A DNA stretch of 38,351 nt from an uncultured Caulobacterales bacterium (GCA_903840435.1 CAIMFV010000009.1:1-38351), one strand, 5' to 3'. Shown: positions 1 through 8,158, counted from the first letter of the stretch. The notes: generated from the letters alone by a model not told the origin. A program made the numbers and translations.

Positions 1-430
1 ACCGGCCTTCGCCGGTATGAGCGGGTTTAATTGAGCCCCTCCTTAAACACCGCTCTCCCCGGCGTAGGCCGGGGTCCAGGGAGGGGCCCGCAGACGGTTG
101 CGGATGATCCCCTGGATGCCGGCCTTCGCCGGTATGAGCGGATAAGATTGAGCCCCTCCCCAATCACCGCTCCCCCGGCGGAGGCCGAGGTGCAGAGACG
201 GGCCCGCTGAGGTTTGGAGATGATCCCCTGGATACCGGCCTCCGCCGGTATGAGCGGAAGATATTGAAAGCACGCACCTTTCCGCCGCTCATCCCGGCGT
301 AGGCCGGGATCCAGAGACGGGCCGGCTGAGGTTTGGAGGTCACCTCCTGGATACTGGCATTCTCAGGTCATGAGCGGATTTAATTGAAGACGCACCTCTA
401 AGCCGCTCCCCGGTGCTTCCGGTGATCACC
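1..430. repeat. Array of four palindromic intergenic repeats, period about 117 bases
   Basis: Four copies lie at about 1-80 (left arm clipped by the window edge), 112-194, 228-314 and 347-430. In each copy a left arm of the type CTGGATACCGGCC-TTCGCCGG-TATGAGCGG is followed after 20-30 bases by a right arm of the type CCGCTC-CCCGGCGTAGGCCGGG-TCCAG, which is its approximate reverse complement. Each copy could therefore fold into a long hairpin. Spacers between copies are also related (GGGCCCGCTGAGGTTTGGAG type). The fourth copy is the most diverged. Short reading frames across the array translate to IPAKAGIQ-like and AYAG-like peptides, a common by-product of this repeat class in alphaproteobacteria and not a sign of a gene. 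There is no coding evidence before 466. Confidence 0.85.
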
Positions 431-465
431 CTTGCTTTGCGTTCGGTGTTCGCCACATTGGCGAG

Positions 466-1896
466 ATGACCGCTGAACCCTCGCTCCTGGCCGCCGCGCA
501 ACAGCCCATTCTTGGCCTTGGGCGTGAGTTTTATGATCCGGTCGCGGCGGCTGATTTTCCGCAAACCGTGCTGCGCTTCCGCAATCAGCCCCTGGCGGAG
601 CGGCTCGGCTTGCAAGGGTTGAATGAGGCGGACTGGCTGGCCCATTTCGGTCGCTTCACCCCGCTTGCGGGCGGCTTGGCGACGCCGCTGGCGATCCGCT
701 ATCACGGGCACCAGTTTCGCAGCTACAATCCGGATCTCGGTGACGGTCGGGGGTTTCTTTTCGCTCAGCTCCGCGAGCAACCGACAGAGCGCTGGGTGGA
801 CCTGTCGACCAAGGGCTCGGGTCAAACCCCCTATAGTCGGGCGGGCGATGGTCGCCTCACCCTTAAGGGGGCGGTCCGGGAAGCGCTGGCCACGGCAATG
901 CTGCGGGCTCAGGGCGTCAATACCTCCGAGACCCTGTCCATCATCGAAACCGGCGAGGCCTTGCAGCGCTCAGATGAGCCGTCGCCGACCCGAGGTGCAG
1001 TGCTGGTGCGACGCACCCACGCCTCGGTCAGGTTCGGCGCCTTCCAAAGGTGCGCGGCTCTTGACCGGCCTGATCTGGTGCAGCAGCTGGCGAGCCACGT
1101 CATTGAGGTCTATCAGCCTGATCTTGCGGCGGCGGCAGACCCGATTGCGGCGCTGATGCAGCGTGTGGTCGCGCTTTCGGCCCGGCTTTGCGCCGATTGG
1201 ATCAGCGCGGGCTTCGTCCACGGCGTGCTCAATACCGACAATATGAACATCAATGGCGAGAGCTTCGATTACGGGCCCTACAGGTTTCTTCCCTATAGTG
1301 ACCCCAATTTCGTCGCCGCCTATTTCGACCATAGCGGGCTCTATGCCTTTGGTCGCCAACCGCAGGCGGTCTATTGGAACCTGCAACAATTGGCGGGCTG
1401 TTTTCTCGGCTTGACGACTGAAACGGCGCTGGTCAGCGCGTTGGAGGGCTTTGCCGAGGCCTATCGCCTCGCATTGGCGCGCCGCATGGTGGCACGGTTC
1501 GGGCTCGTGCCAGCGACGCCCCAGGATAATCAGCGCTTGGCCAGCGCGAGTTTCCAGCTCCTGGCCGAAGGCGGGGCAGCGCTGCGATGGGAGCCGTTGT
1601 TTTTTGATTGGTACGGCGGCGAGGTGGCGGCCACGTCGGCTCTGTCGGGTCCCCGCCGAGCGCTTTATCAAATTGGAGTGGGCGAGGCGTTTCAGGCGGC
1701 CTTGAAGGGTTTTGAACCCGTCGATCCCGGCCTTCGCGCTCGGGCCTACTTCCAAAAGGAGGAGCCGGAAGAATTGCTCTATGATGAAATCGAAAACATT
1801 TGGGCGGCGATTGCTGAGGCCGATGATTGGACGCTGTTCTCAGACAAGATCGCGCGGCTTTACGCGGTCGAGCGGACTCTGCGTCCCGAGGACTAG
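466..1896 (+). CDS. selO: Protein adenylyltransferase SelO (YdiU/UPF0061 family)
   Basis: 476-residue pseudokinase-fold enzyme. The family transfers AMP from ATP to Ser/Thr/Tyr of target proteins and is linked to redox homeostasis. Seen here: the RYHGHQF and GDGRG motifs, the nucleotide-binding stretch KGSGQTPYSRAGDGRLTLKG, the ETLSIIETGE segment, the RTHASVRFG motif and the active-site block HGVLNTDNMNI followed by FDYGPY. D258, N259 and D268 have the same spacing as the catalytic and metal-binding D252, N253 and D262 of E. coli SelO. The C-terminal third is divergent: I see no terminal SCSS-like or Sec/Cys motif, and the last cysteine is near residue 313. The gene begins right after the repeat array and ends in a 4-base convergent overlap with the next gene. 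Confidence 0.93.
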   Translation: MTAEPSLLAAAQQPILGLGREFYDPVAAADFPQTVLRFRNQPLAERLGLQGLNEADWLAHFGRFTPLAGGLATPLAIRYHGHQFRSYNPDLGDGRGFLFAQLREQPTERWVDLSTKGSGQTPYSRAGDGRLTLKGAVREALATAMLRAQGVNTSETLSIIETGEALQRSDEPSPTRGAVLVRRTHASVRFGAFQRCAALDRPDLVQQLASHVIEVYQPDLAAAADPIAALMQRVVALSARLCADWISAGFVHGVLNTDNMNINGESFDYGPYRFLPYSDPNFVAAYFDHSGLYAFGRQPQAVYWNLQQLAGCFLGLTTETALVSALEGFAEAYRLALARRMVARFGLVPATPQDNQRLASASFQLLAEGGAALRWEPLFFDWYGGEVAATSALSGPRRALYQIGVGEAFQAALKGFEPVDPGLRARAYFQKEEPEELLYDEIENIWAAIAEADDWTLFSDKIARLYAVERTLRPED

Positions 1897-2348
1897 CGCG
1901 CCTCGTCGCTCTTTTCGGCCTCGGCCAATTCCCGCAGACGCCGCAAATCGTCCCCAAGCCGGAAGATCGCGACATAGAATTCCGACGCGCCGCGCCACAG
2001 GAGCAGAAGCGCGCCAACCACCAAAGCGCCGACAACAAAGGCCGGAATGGCCAACAAAGCTTCCAGGCCCTCACCGCGCAGAGCGACGCCGACGGCCACC
2101 CCTGTCGCCGCGAAACCAACCAGGGCGATGAGACCGAGCCCCGCCCAATAGATCAACAAGGTGAGCTTGCGGCTGATGGTCCGCTCAAAGGTCAGAAAGT
2201 CGCGCAGCTCAATCGGTTCCGAGAGCAGGTCGAAATCGGACGATTGAATATCTTCGCGGGTCACGTCCGAAGACTCGGTCGCGTGCCGGGAAAGGGAACG
2301 CCGAAGAGGGGGGCTAGAGGACATTCCGCGCGCGATCCGGTTGTGCAT
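1893..2348 (-). CDS. DUF4282-type small membrane protein
   Basis: 151 residues. A polar N-terminus rich in Ser and Arg (about 1-50) precedes the segment LRDFLTFERTISRKLTLLIYW. Two hydrophobic segments (about 62-90 and 98-122) follow, then a charged tail with RGASEFYVAIFRLGDDLRRLRE. The DFLTFE start, two membrane spans and an arginine-led amphipathic tail match DUF4282, whose role is unknown. It is probably an inner-membrane protein with both ends in the cytoplasm. It converges on selO. The start at 2348 has no strong ribosome site; Met9 (2324) is an alternative. Confidence 0.7.
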   Translation of the reverse strand: MHNRIARGMSSSPPLRRSLSRHATESSDVTREDIQSSDFDLLSEPIELRDFLTFERTISRKLTLLIYWAGLGLIALVGFAATGVAVGVALRGEGLEALLAIPAFVVGALVVGALLLLWRGASEFYVAIFRLGDDLRRLRELAEAEKSDEAR

Positions 2349-2495
2349 AGGGTCCGCCTAGCGCTAACAACCTAGCGCGATCATTGCAAGCAAGCTATCA
2401 GCGGGTTGATCATCCATCCGGCGGGATTATGTGGGATTTGGGGCTGAGTGCGGCCTCTCCTCGTCGATCCCGATGCGCAAGGCCCTACTCGACCC

Positions 2496-3494
2496 ATGTC
2501 CGACGTGAAAAAGACCCGACTTGCCATTATTGGTTCCGGCCCGGCCGGATATACGGCGGCCATCTATGCCGCGCGGGCGCTTTTGCACCCCATCCTCATC
2601 TCCGGCATGCAGACGGGCGGCCAGCTGACCATAACGACCGACGTGGAAAACTATCCGGGCTTTGCCGACGTCATCCAAGGGCCTTGGCTGATGGACCAAA
2701 TGCGCGCCCAGGCCGCCCATGTCGGCACGGAATTCATCGACGATGTGGTGGTCAAGGCGGATCTGGATCAGCGTCCCTTTCTCCTGACCCTGGACGGCGG
2801 CGGCGAGATCGAGGCTGAAACCGTGGTCATTGCCACAGGCGCTCAAGCGCGCTGGCTGGGCCTCCCCTCAGAAGAGGCGTTCAAAGGCTTTGGTGTCTCA
2901 GCCTGCGCCACCTGCGACGGCTTTTTTTATCGTGGCAAGGCGGTGGCGGTTGTCGGCGGCGGCAATACGGCTGTGGAGGAAGCGCTGTTCCTGACCAGCT
3001 TTGCCGCCAAGGTGACCCTGATCCACCGCCGCGATGCCTTGCGTTGCGAAAAGATCTTGGAGGAACGGCTATTCGCCAATCCAAAGATCGAAGTGATTTG
3101 GGACCACGAGGTCTGCGAAGTGCTGGGGACGACCGAGCCGTTGGGCGTCACCGGCGTGCGGCTGCGCCATGTCCAATCGGGCGCTCTGCAGGACTTAAAT
3201 CTTGACGGTCTCTTTATCGCGATCGGCCATGCCCCTTCCGTCGCTCTGTTCGAAGGGCAGCTGCCCATGACCAAGTCGGGCTATTTGCGGGTCACGCCGG
3301 GAACCACATCGACAGATATTCCAGGCGTCTATGCGGCGGGTGACGTCACCGACGATGTCTATCGCCAAGCTGTGACGGCGGCAGGTATGGGCTGTATGGC
3401 GGCCTTGGAAGCGGCGCGGTTTCTGGCGGAGCAGGATCACGCCCACCCCCACCAAAGCGCCAAGTCTGCCACTGATCAACAAACCCGCGGATGA
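2496..3494 (+). CDS. trxB: Thioredoxin-disulfide reductase
   Basis: 332-residue flavoenzyme that reduces thioredoxin with NADPH in the cytosol. An FAD-binding Rossmann motif GSGPAGYTAAIYAAR is at the N-terminus, and GGQLTITTDVENYPGF follows as in the family. The redox-active disulfide is C137-A-T-C140 in the ACATCDGFFYRG context. The NADPH motif GGGNTAVEEALFLT and HRRD come next, and the second FAD segment GVYAAGDVTDD lies near the end. Length is typical. I chose ATG 2496 (MSDVKKTRLAIIG) because the fold starts immediately after it; a GTG at 2448 would add 16 residues with no family support. The TGA overlaps the ATG of rlmE by 4 bases, so the two are probably translationally coupled. Confidence 0.95.
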   Translation: MSDVKKTRLAIIGSGPAGYTAAIYAARALLHPILISGMQTGGQLTITTDVENYPGFADVIQGPWLMDQMRAQAAHVGTEFIDDVVVKADLDQRPFLLTLDGGGEIEAETVVIATGAQARWLGLPSEEAFKGFGVSACATCDGFFYRGKAVAVVGGGNTAVEEALFLTSFAAKVTLIHRRDALRCEKILEERLFANPKIEVIWDHEVCEVLGTTEPLGVTGVRLRHVQSGALQDLNLDGLFIAIGHAPSVALFEGQLPMTKSGYLRVTPGTTSTDIPGVYAAGDVTDDVYRQAVTAAGMGCMAALEAARFLAEQDHAHPHQSAKSATDQQTRG

Positions 3495-4252
3495 GTTCTG
3501 ACCCTCCCGAGGACCCAAGGGCTGAGCCCCCGCGCAAGCGGATGGTGCGAGCGCCAACTCGCGGCGACGCCAAGGGCCGTAACCAGGCCGCGCGGCTCAA
3601 GACTGCCGACACACGCTCCATGTCGAGCCAACAATGGCTGAACCGCCAGATCAATGACCCCTTCGTCAAGGAGGCAAAGGCGCGCGGCTATCGCAGCCGG
3701 GCGGCCTTCAAGCTCTTGGAGATCGACGACAAGTACCATGTTCTGAATCCGGCCGCGAAGGTGGTTGACCTCGGGTGCGCGCCGGGGGGCTGGGTGCAGG
3801 TCTGTTTAGAGCGTGGGGTGACGCGGGTTGTCGGTGTCGATCTGTTGCCCGTTCCGCCCTTGGCGCCAGCCATCCTCATCGAGGGCGATTTTACCGCCGA
3901 GGGCATGGAGGCTGGGCTGATCGACGCCCTGGGAGCCGGGCCCAATCTGATCCTCTCCGATATGGCGGCCAATACCATGGGCCATGCCCAGACCGACCAC
4001 CTTCGCATCGTCGCCTTGGTCGAGCAGGCGGCGCGATTCGCGCTGCGGGTCCTGCCGCCGGGCGGACACTTTATCGCCAAGGCCTTTCAAGGCGGCGAAA
4101 TGGAAGCGGTCTTGCGGCTCCTGCGCGCTGGCTTCCAAGAGGTGCGCCATTTCAAGCCCAAGTCGAGCCGCGCAGGAAGCTCAGAACTCTATCTCATTGC
4201 CCTGCGCAAAAAGGCCGTCGTCAATCTGCCCGAAGCCTCAAGCGTGGCCTGA
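3491..4252 (+). CDS. rlmE: 23S rRNA 2'-O-ribose U2552 methyltransferase RlmE (FtsJ/RrmJ)
   Basis: 253 residues. Transfers a methyl group from AdoMet to the 2'-OH of U2552 in the A-loop during late 50S assembly. AdoMet motif I is VVDLGCAPGGW (91-101). The catalytic K-D-K-E set is visible: K74 (RSRAAFK), D157 (LSDMAAN), K197 (IAKAFQGG) and E232 (SSELYLIA), spaced as in E. coli RlmE. About 40 extra basic residues precede the core, a common alphaproteobacterial extension probably contacting rRNA. The gene sits in an operon with trxB and overlaps the converging ybjN-like gene by 15 bases. Confidence 0.94.
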   Translation: MSSDPPEDPRAEPPRKRMVRAPTRGDAKGRNQAARLKTADTRSMSSQQWLNRQINDPFVKEAKARGYRSRAAFKLLEIDDKYHVLNPAAKVVDLGCAPGGWVQVCLERGVTRVVGVDLLPVPPLAPAILIEGDFTAEGMEAGLIDALGAGPNLILSDMAANTMGHAQTDHLRIVALVEQAARFALRVLPPGGHFIAKAFQGGEMEAVLRLLRAGFQEVRHFKPKSSRAGSSELYLIALRKKAVVNLPEASSVA

Positions 4253-4741
4253 AGTCTCGAACATACAGGCGGCGATGGCGTCGGTGGGTGACTTTGAGCC
4301 TTTGATCAGGAAGTTGAACGCCGGATAGAAGCGGTCAGCCGCCTCGACCGCCACATCGATCATCGAGGCGGCCTGGGCAAGCGACGGGCGCTCGGAGGCG
4401 GGCAGGGCCATGGCGTGGCGGAAGATGATCTCGCCATCTTCTTCCCAAAGCTCAAAATGGCCGAGCCAAACCCGCTGATTTATCAGGGCAACGAGTTCAA
4501 AGGCTTGCGGACGAATGGACTTGCGGGCTTTCAGATCCAAAGACAGGCACAGTTGCAGGCAGTCAGCCTCCGGCCGCCAAGCAAACCACAGCTCGTAATC
4601 CTTCCAGTCGCCGGTGAGGGCAAAGGCCAAATCACCGTCTTCGGTGCGGTCAAACTCCAGGTTTTCCGCGGTCAGGACATATTCAACAACATCGAGCGGA
4701 TCAAACCCGAAGTCACCGTCAGTCGGTTCTCTCATATCCAT
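4238..4741 (-). CDS. YbjN-domain protein
   Basis: 167 residues. It begins MDMREPTDGDFGFDPLDVVE and has the YbjN pattern: a helix, then FDRTEDGDLAFALTGDWKDYELWFAWRPEADCLQLCLSL with alternating strands, then a conserved middle LINQRVWLGHFELWEEDGEIIFRHAM. In alphaproteobacteria this family (type III secretion chaperone-like fold) is widespread and usually has no defined role; overexpression in E. coli affects motility and stress traits. No signal peptide or membrane segment is visible. It probably has its own promoter in the 90-base gap to ubiK. Confidence 0.75.
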   Translation of the reverse strand: MDMREPTDGDFGFDPLDVVEYVLTAENLEFDRTEDGDLAFALTGDWKDYELWFAWRPEADCLQLCLSLDLKARKSIRPQAFELVALINQRVWLGHFELWEEDGEIIFRHAMALPASERPSLAQAASMIDVAVEAADRFYPAFNFLIKGSKSPTDAIAACMFETSGHA

Positions 4742-4811
4742 CGGGTTGTCCTTCGTTCGGCGCGGCCGAAGGGCGAGCGCCAGTCGGAATCACTTCGTCG
4801 TCTAGACCCTA

Positions 4812-4840
4812 GCCGGTTGGAGCCATAGGCCTCAACCGGC
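4812..4840 (-). terminator. Perfect 8-bp inverted repeat at the ubiK 3' end
   Basis: GCCGGTTG (4812-4819) and CAACCGGC (4833-4840) are exact reverse complements separated by 13 bases. On the minus strand the stem starts inside the last codons of ubiK and ends 20 bases past its stop. No T-run follows, so it is at best a weak intrinsic terminator or an RNA 3'-end stabiliser. Confidence 0.35.
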
Positions 4841-5131
4841 GTCATCTGTCGCGCGAGTTTTGGCTTCAGTTGTCAACAGTTTGGTGATTTGTTCGCGCAA
4901 GGCGGCGATCTCAGCGGTCAGGGTGTCGCGCAGGGCGTCGAACTCGTCGCGACGGACCAAATCCAGTTCAGAGGCCCAATGATCGGCCTGGGCGCGCAAT
5001 AGCGACTTGGCTTCCTCGCCTGCAGCCTGAGCCACGCCAAAGGCGCTCTCCATGGCTTTACCGAGTTCATCGACGAAAGGGTTACGGCTTTGCATCTGGG
5101 TTCTCGCAGGGGAAGCGGCGACCTTGCCCAT
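4832..5131 (-). CDS. ubiK: UbiK-type ubiquinone biosynthesis accessory factor (BMFP domain)
   Basis: 99 residues with a short amphipathic N-terminal helix (NPFVDELGKAMESAFGVAQAAGEEAKS) and a C-terminal coiled coil (RRDEFDALRDTLTAEIAALREQITKL). This is the BMFP/UbiK layout: membrane-active trimers that assist the cytosolic ubiquinone-biosynthesis complex with UbiJ. Two starts are possible. ATG 5131 has AAAGG eight bases upstream; Met13 (5095, MQSRNPFVDEL) matches how homologues usually begin but has no visible ribosome site. I report the longer form. The gene is transcribed away from the Lrp-type regulator. Confidence 0.78.
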   Translation of the reverse strand: MGKVAASPARTQMQSRNPFVDELGKAMESAFGVAQAAGEEAKSLLRAQADHWASELDLVRRDEFDALRDTLTAEIAALREQITKLLTTEAKTRATDDAG

Positions 5132-5155
5132 ATGGGAAACCTTTCGCCTTTTTTA

Positions 5156-5163
5156 ATGGTTAA
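5156..5163 (-). promoter_or_regulatory. TTAACCAT motif upstream of ubiK
   Basis: The minus strand reads GTTAACCATTAAAAAAGG. TTAACCAT is a recurrent alphaproteobacterial promoter motif and contains the TTAAC half of the CtrA box, but the partner TTAA at the usual 7-base spacing is absent. It lies 25 bases upstream of the long ubiK start, close enough to be part of its promoter. Functional assignment is inference only. Confidence 0.25.
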
Positions 5164-5329
5164 CAAAAATCAAGATTATCGCGCCGTCAGAGAATGTGAT
5201 CGACCCTCGCACAAACCCCGCAGATTTCGCCTCGGCAGCGCGCTCACAAAATTGGAAAGGGCTTGCAATTCCAGAGCATTTGTTAGAAGAAACTTGCGCA
5301 AAACCCGCCATTCAACGCGATGCAGAGGC

Positions 5330-5851
5330 ATGGATCGGGCGAAGCATGAAGAAACTAAGGATGGGCCGTTGTCGGAAACGCTCGACGTTGTAGACGTCAA
5401 AATACTTGAACTTGTGCAGCAGGACGCTGGCCTTTCGGTGGCCGAAATCGCCGATAAGGTCGGTTTGTCCTCGTCGCCCTGTTGGCGGCGAATCAAGCGG
5501 CTCGAAGATATCGGGGTGATTCACCGCCGCGTCACCCTGCTGGACCGAGAAAAGCTCGGACTGGGGTTTGAGGTCTATGCCACGGTGAAGCTGTCTTTAC
5601 CGACGCGAGAAAACCTCGAAACCTTCGAGCGTGAGGTTGCAGGTTGGCCGGAAGTTATTCACTGCGCCACGGTGACGGGGGGCGAGGATTATGTGCTGCG
5701 GATCATCACCCGTGACATGCACGCCTTCGATGATTTCCTGCGGGACAAGATCTTGTCGCTTGGCCTCGTCTCTAACGTGGTCAGCCGCATTGTCATCCGC
5801 ACGGTGAAAAACACCACTGCCATGCCGCTTGGGCTCATGCCGCAAGATTAG
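5330..5851 (+). CDS. Lrp/AsnC-family transcriptional regulator
   Basis: 173 residues from ATG 5330. The N-terminal winged HTH is LDVVDVKILELVQQDAGLSVAEIADKVGLSSSPCWRRIKRLEDIGVIHRR in family form. The C-terminal RAM (ligand-binding, oligomerising) domain contains VYATVKLS, VIHCATVTGGEDYVLRI and MHAFDDFLRDKI. Members are octameric or dimeric feast/famine regulators that respond to amino acids; the ligand here is unknown. Start: ATG 5330 has AGAGG but only one base away; TTG 5369, with AAGGA six bases upstream, would give a 160-residue protein closer to the usual length. The next gene, a pirin, follows after 18 bases and may be co-transcribed. Confidence 0.88.
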   Translation: MDRAKHEETKDGPLSETLDVVDVKILELVQQDAGLSVAEIADKVGLSSSPCWRRIKRLEDIGVIHRRVTLLDREKLGLGFEVYATVKLSLPTRENLETFEREVAGWPEVIHCATVTGGEDYVLRIITRDMHAFDDFLRDKILSLGLVSNVVSRIVIRTVKNTTAMPLGLMPQD

Positions 5852-5869
5852 CGCAAAGGGGTTTTACAG

Positions 5870-6742
5870 ATGATCGAGCGGGTGATCGACGCACGCAAAC
5901 GCGATCTCGGCGGCTTCGAAGTGGCGCGGGTCTTGCCGTTTGTGAAACAGCGTATGGTCGGCCCTTTCATCTTTTTCGATCACATGGGTCCGGCGGATTT
6001 CGCCCCAGGCCAAGGGATCGACGTTCGACCCCATCCGCATATCGGCTTGTCGACGCTGACCTATCTGCTCGATGGCGAAATCATTCATCGCGATAGTTTA
6101 AATGTCACGGCGGCTATCCGCCCCGGTGAGGTGAATTGGATGACCGCCGGTCGTGGCATCGTGCATTCCGAGCGCACCGATCCCGCACGTCGGGCGACCG
6201 GTGCGCGGCTCGAGGGCTTGCAAGCTTGGATCGCCTTGCCTGTCGAGGAAGAAGACTGCGATCCGGCCTTTGAGCACTATGGCGAGGCCGATCTGCCCGC
6301 CTATTCCGAGGGCGGCTTGTCGGCGCGACTGGTCGCAGGCGAGGCCTATGGGGCCAAGGCCGGGGTCGCAGTGAAATCGCCGCTCTTCTATATTCACTGG
6401 ACTTTGCAGGCTGGAACCAAGGCCAGTCCTCCCAGCACCTATTCGGAACGCGCCGTCTATGTGGTGCGCGGCGAGGTCGAGGTGGACGGCCAAGTCCTTC
6501 ATGCCGGCCAGATGGCGGTCTTGGCGGCCGGGTCTCCTTCCGTGGTGAGCGCAGTGACAGATTCTGTGGTGATGGCGCTTGGTGGTGAACCGGTTGGGCC
6601 GCGCTATTTGTGGTGGAATCTCGTCTCGTCGCAACGCGAGAAATTGATCGCGGCCAAGGCCGATTGGCAGGCAGGGCGCTTTTTGATGCCGAAGACCGAC
6701 TGTTCGGAATGGATTCCGGCGCCTGATGACCCCTTGCCGTGA
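5870..6742 (+). CDS. Pirin family protein
   Basis: 290-residue bicupin. The N-terminal cupin carries the iron ligands H55, H57 (RPHPHIGLSTLTY), H99 and E101 (GIVHSE), all present. The pirin landmarks GPFIFFDHMGPADFAPG and VNWMTAGRGIVHSE are clear, and the C-terminal cupin has AVYVVRGEVEVDG and GEPVGPRYLWWN. Pirins are cytosolic Fe-dependent proteins; some have quercetinase activity, others act as regulators, so no substrate is assigned. The gene is 18 bases downstream of the Lrp-type gene and probably in its operon. Confidence 0.92.
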   Translation: MIERVIDARKRDLGGFEVARVLPFVKQRMVGPFIFFDHMGPADFAPGQGIDVRPHPHIGLSTLTYLLDGEIIHRDSLNVTAAIRPGEVNWMTAGRGIVHSERTDPARRATGARLEGLQAWIALPVEEEDCDPAFEHYGEADLPAYSEGGLSARLVAGEAYGAKAGVAVKSPLFYIHWTLQAGTKASPPSTYSERAVYVVRGEVEVDGQVLHAGQMAVLAAGSPSVVSAVTDSVVMALGGEPVGPRYLWWNLVSSQREKLIAAKADWQAGRFLMPKTDCSEWIPAPDDPLP

Positions 6743-6853
6743 TCCCCGCCAGCCAGGCCCGCGTGTCGAAAGAATAGGCTAAAGGTCTAGGGATCGGGTT
6801 ATCCTTCTGAATTCTATATAAAAACAAGCTTTGCGACAGTTTCTTGTCCCGCC

Positions 6854-6880
6854 TTGACGCAATGGGCGCTCCCTTATAGG
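6854..6880 (+). promoter_or_regulatory. Candidate promoter of the atp F0 operon
   Basis: TTGACG (6854-6859) is followed after 15 bases by TATAGG (6875-6880), upstream of the first atp gene. TTGACG is the preferred -35 of alphaproteobacterial housekeeping sigma factors; the -10 is weak and the spacing short. It lies in the only long gap (6743-6957) before a five-gene block, which supports the assignment. Confidence 0.4.
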
Positions 6881-6910
6881 TTCCGCCGCGATCCAATCAG
6901 CCCGGTTGTG

Positions 6911-6948
6911 CACGACCAAAAGTCGTGGCGAGCGGGCCTTGTCAGGCC
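6911..6948 (+). other. Two small hairpins in the atpI leader
   Basis: CACGAC/GTCGTG (6911-6916 and 6922-6927, five-base loop) and GGCCT/AGGCC (6935-6939 and 6944-6948, four-base loop) are exact inverted repeats within 50 bases of the atpI start. The second ends nine bases before ATG 6958 and overlaps where a ribosome site would be; no good Shine-Dalgarno is visible. This could damp atpI translation relative to the other F0 genes. Confidence 0.25.
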
Positions 6949-6957
6949 ACAGGCACA

Positions 6958-7254
6958 ATGGCGCCACCCGATGATCCGACGGAAGAGTCGCTCAAGCGGC
7001 TCGATGAGCGGATTAAGGCGTTAGAGTCCGCTCGGACCCGGACACCGCTCAAGATTGAGCAGGAAGGTTCGGGAATGGGGTATCGGCTGATCGCAGAATT
7101 GGTGGGGGGCGTATTGATGGGGCTCGGCTTTGGCTGGGCCTTCGACCATTTCGCCCACACCCGTCCTTTGGGAATGATCTGCGGTCTGCTTCTGGGGGCG
7201 GCGGGGTCGATATTTGTGGCGGTGCGAAGTTTGAGCGCGACCGTCAAGCGCTAG
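6958..7254 (+). CDS. atpI: ATP synthase assembly protein I (AtpI/AtpZ type)
   Basis: 98 residues. A charged N-terminus with a short coiled stretch (LKRLDERIKALESAR) is followed by two membrane segments, MGYRLIAELVGGVLMGLGFGWAFDHF and LGMICGLLLGAAGSIFVAV, the standard AtpI arrangement. It helps assemble the c-ring in the inner membrane and has been linked to Mg/Ca transport. It heads the F0 cluster, the normal position. ATG 6958 is chosen over a GTG 33 bases upstream, which would only add a low-complexity lead. Confidence 0.85.
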   Translation: MAPPDDPTEESLKRLDERIKALESARTRTPLKIEQEGSGMGYRLIAELVGGVLMGLGFGWAFDHFAHTRPLGMICGLLLGAAGSIFVAVRSLSATVKR

Positions 7255-7328
7255 TCGGGCGCAAAAGGAACAGGGGCCAGACGATCTGATCGTCGGCTCG
7301 CGGGATGAAAGAGGGGGCTTTCGCGCCG

Positions 7329-8093
7329 ATGGCCGAGCCGATGAAGCAATTCATGGTCCACCCGATCGTGCCCTTGCATGTGGGCGGGTTGGACCTCAGC
7401 ATTACAAACTCCACCGTGTCCATGCTCGGCGCGGCGGTGATCCTTGGCGGGTTCTTCACCCTGGCCTTTGCGCGCCCGGCTGTGGTGCCAAGCCGTGTGC
7501 AGTCGGTCGGTGAACTGTTGTACAGCCTGATCGACGATCTGGCCCATTCGATAATCGGTCACGGGTCCGACGCCTTTTTCCCCCTGGTGTTTTCGCTGTT
7601 CGGCTTTATCGCCACTATGAACTTGATGGGCATGTTCCTGCTGTTCACGCCGACCTCACAACTTGCAGTCACTGCCACCCTAGCCATGCTGACCATCGCC
7701 ATCGTGGTGATCGTGGGCTTTTGGAAGAACGGGTTTGGCTTTTTTAAGCTGTTCGTGCCCTCAGGGGTTCCGATTTTCCTTCTGCCGCTGATGATCCCGA
7801 TTGAGGTGATCTCGTTCCTCGTGCGTCCGCTCACCTTGGCGCTGCGGTTGTTTGGCAACATGCTGGGCGGCCACGTGGTCTTGAACATTTTCGGCAGCTT
7901 TGTGCTGGCACTTGGCCTCCTGGGCCTCACAGGCGGTCTGGCCACCTTGGGCTTTTTGGGCTCAGCCCTAGCCCTATCGAGCGTGGTGGCCTTGATCGCG
8001 CTCGAATTCATTGTCGCCTTTTTGCAGGCCTTCGTCTTCGCGGCCTTGACCTGCGTCTACCTCAACGATGTGGTCAATCTGCACAGTCACTGA
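7329..8093 (+). CDS. atpB: F0F1 ATP synthase subunit a
   Basis: About 254 residues from ATG 7329 (MAEPMKQFMVHPIVPL, typical of the family). A GAGGGGG ribosome site lies 11 bases upstream; ATG 7305 in the same frame has none and would add eight residues. Five to six membrane spans are visible. The essential proton-path arginine is in LALRLFGNMLGGH, and the helix EFIVAFLQAFVFAALTCVYLNDV closes the protein as usual. Subunit a forms the two proton half-channels against the c-ring. The gap to atpE is 65 bases. Confidence 0.95.
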   Translation: MAEPMKQFMVHPIVPLHVGGLDLSITNSTVSMLGAAVILGGFFTLAFARPAVVPSRVQSVGELLYSLIDDLAHSIIGHGSDAFFPLVFSLFGFIATMNLMGMFLLFTPTSQLAVTATLAMLTIAIVVIVGFWKNGFGFFKLFVPSGVPIFLLPLMIPIEVISFLVRPLTLALRLFGNMLGGHVVLNIFGSFVLALGLLGLTGGLATLGFLGSALALSSVVALIALEFIVAFLQAFVFAALTCVYLNDVVNLHSH

Positions 8094-8158
8094 CCGCGTT
8101 TCCCTTTCACCCCAAGATCGACATCAAGATCTAAACTTCACCTAAAAGGAACTTCATT

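Noticed and set aside
43-273. 76-residue minus-strand protein over the repeat array
   Set aside because: Its IPAKAGIQ-like content is a translation of the palindromic repeat and is not evidence of a gene.
1-430. CRISPR-like array
   Set aside because: Unit length (about 117 bases), internal long palindromes and related spacers do not fit CRISPR repeats and unique spacers; no cas genes are near.
970-1755. 261-residue minus-strand frame inside selO
   Set aside because: Antisense shadow in GC-rich sequence; no motif, and selO is certain on the other strand.
5156-5163. Full CtrA binding site before ubiK
   Set aside because: The TTAA-N7-TTAA pattern is not complete; kept only as a weak half-site.
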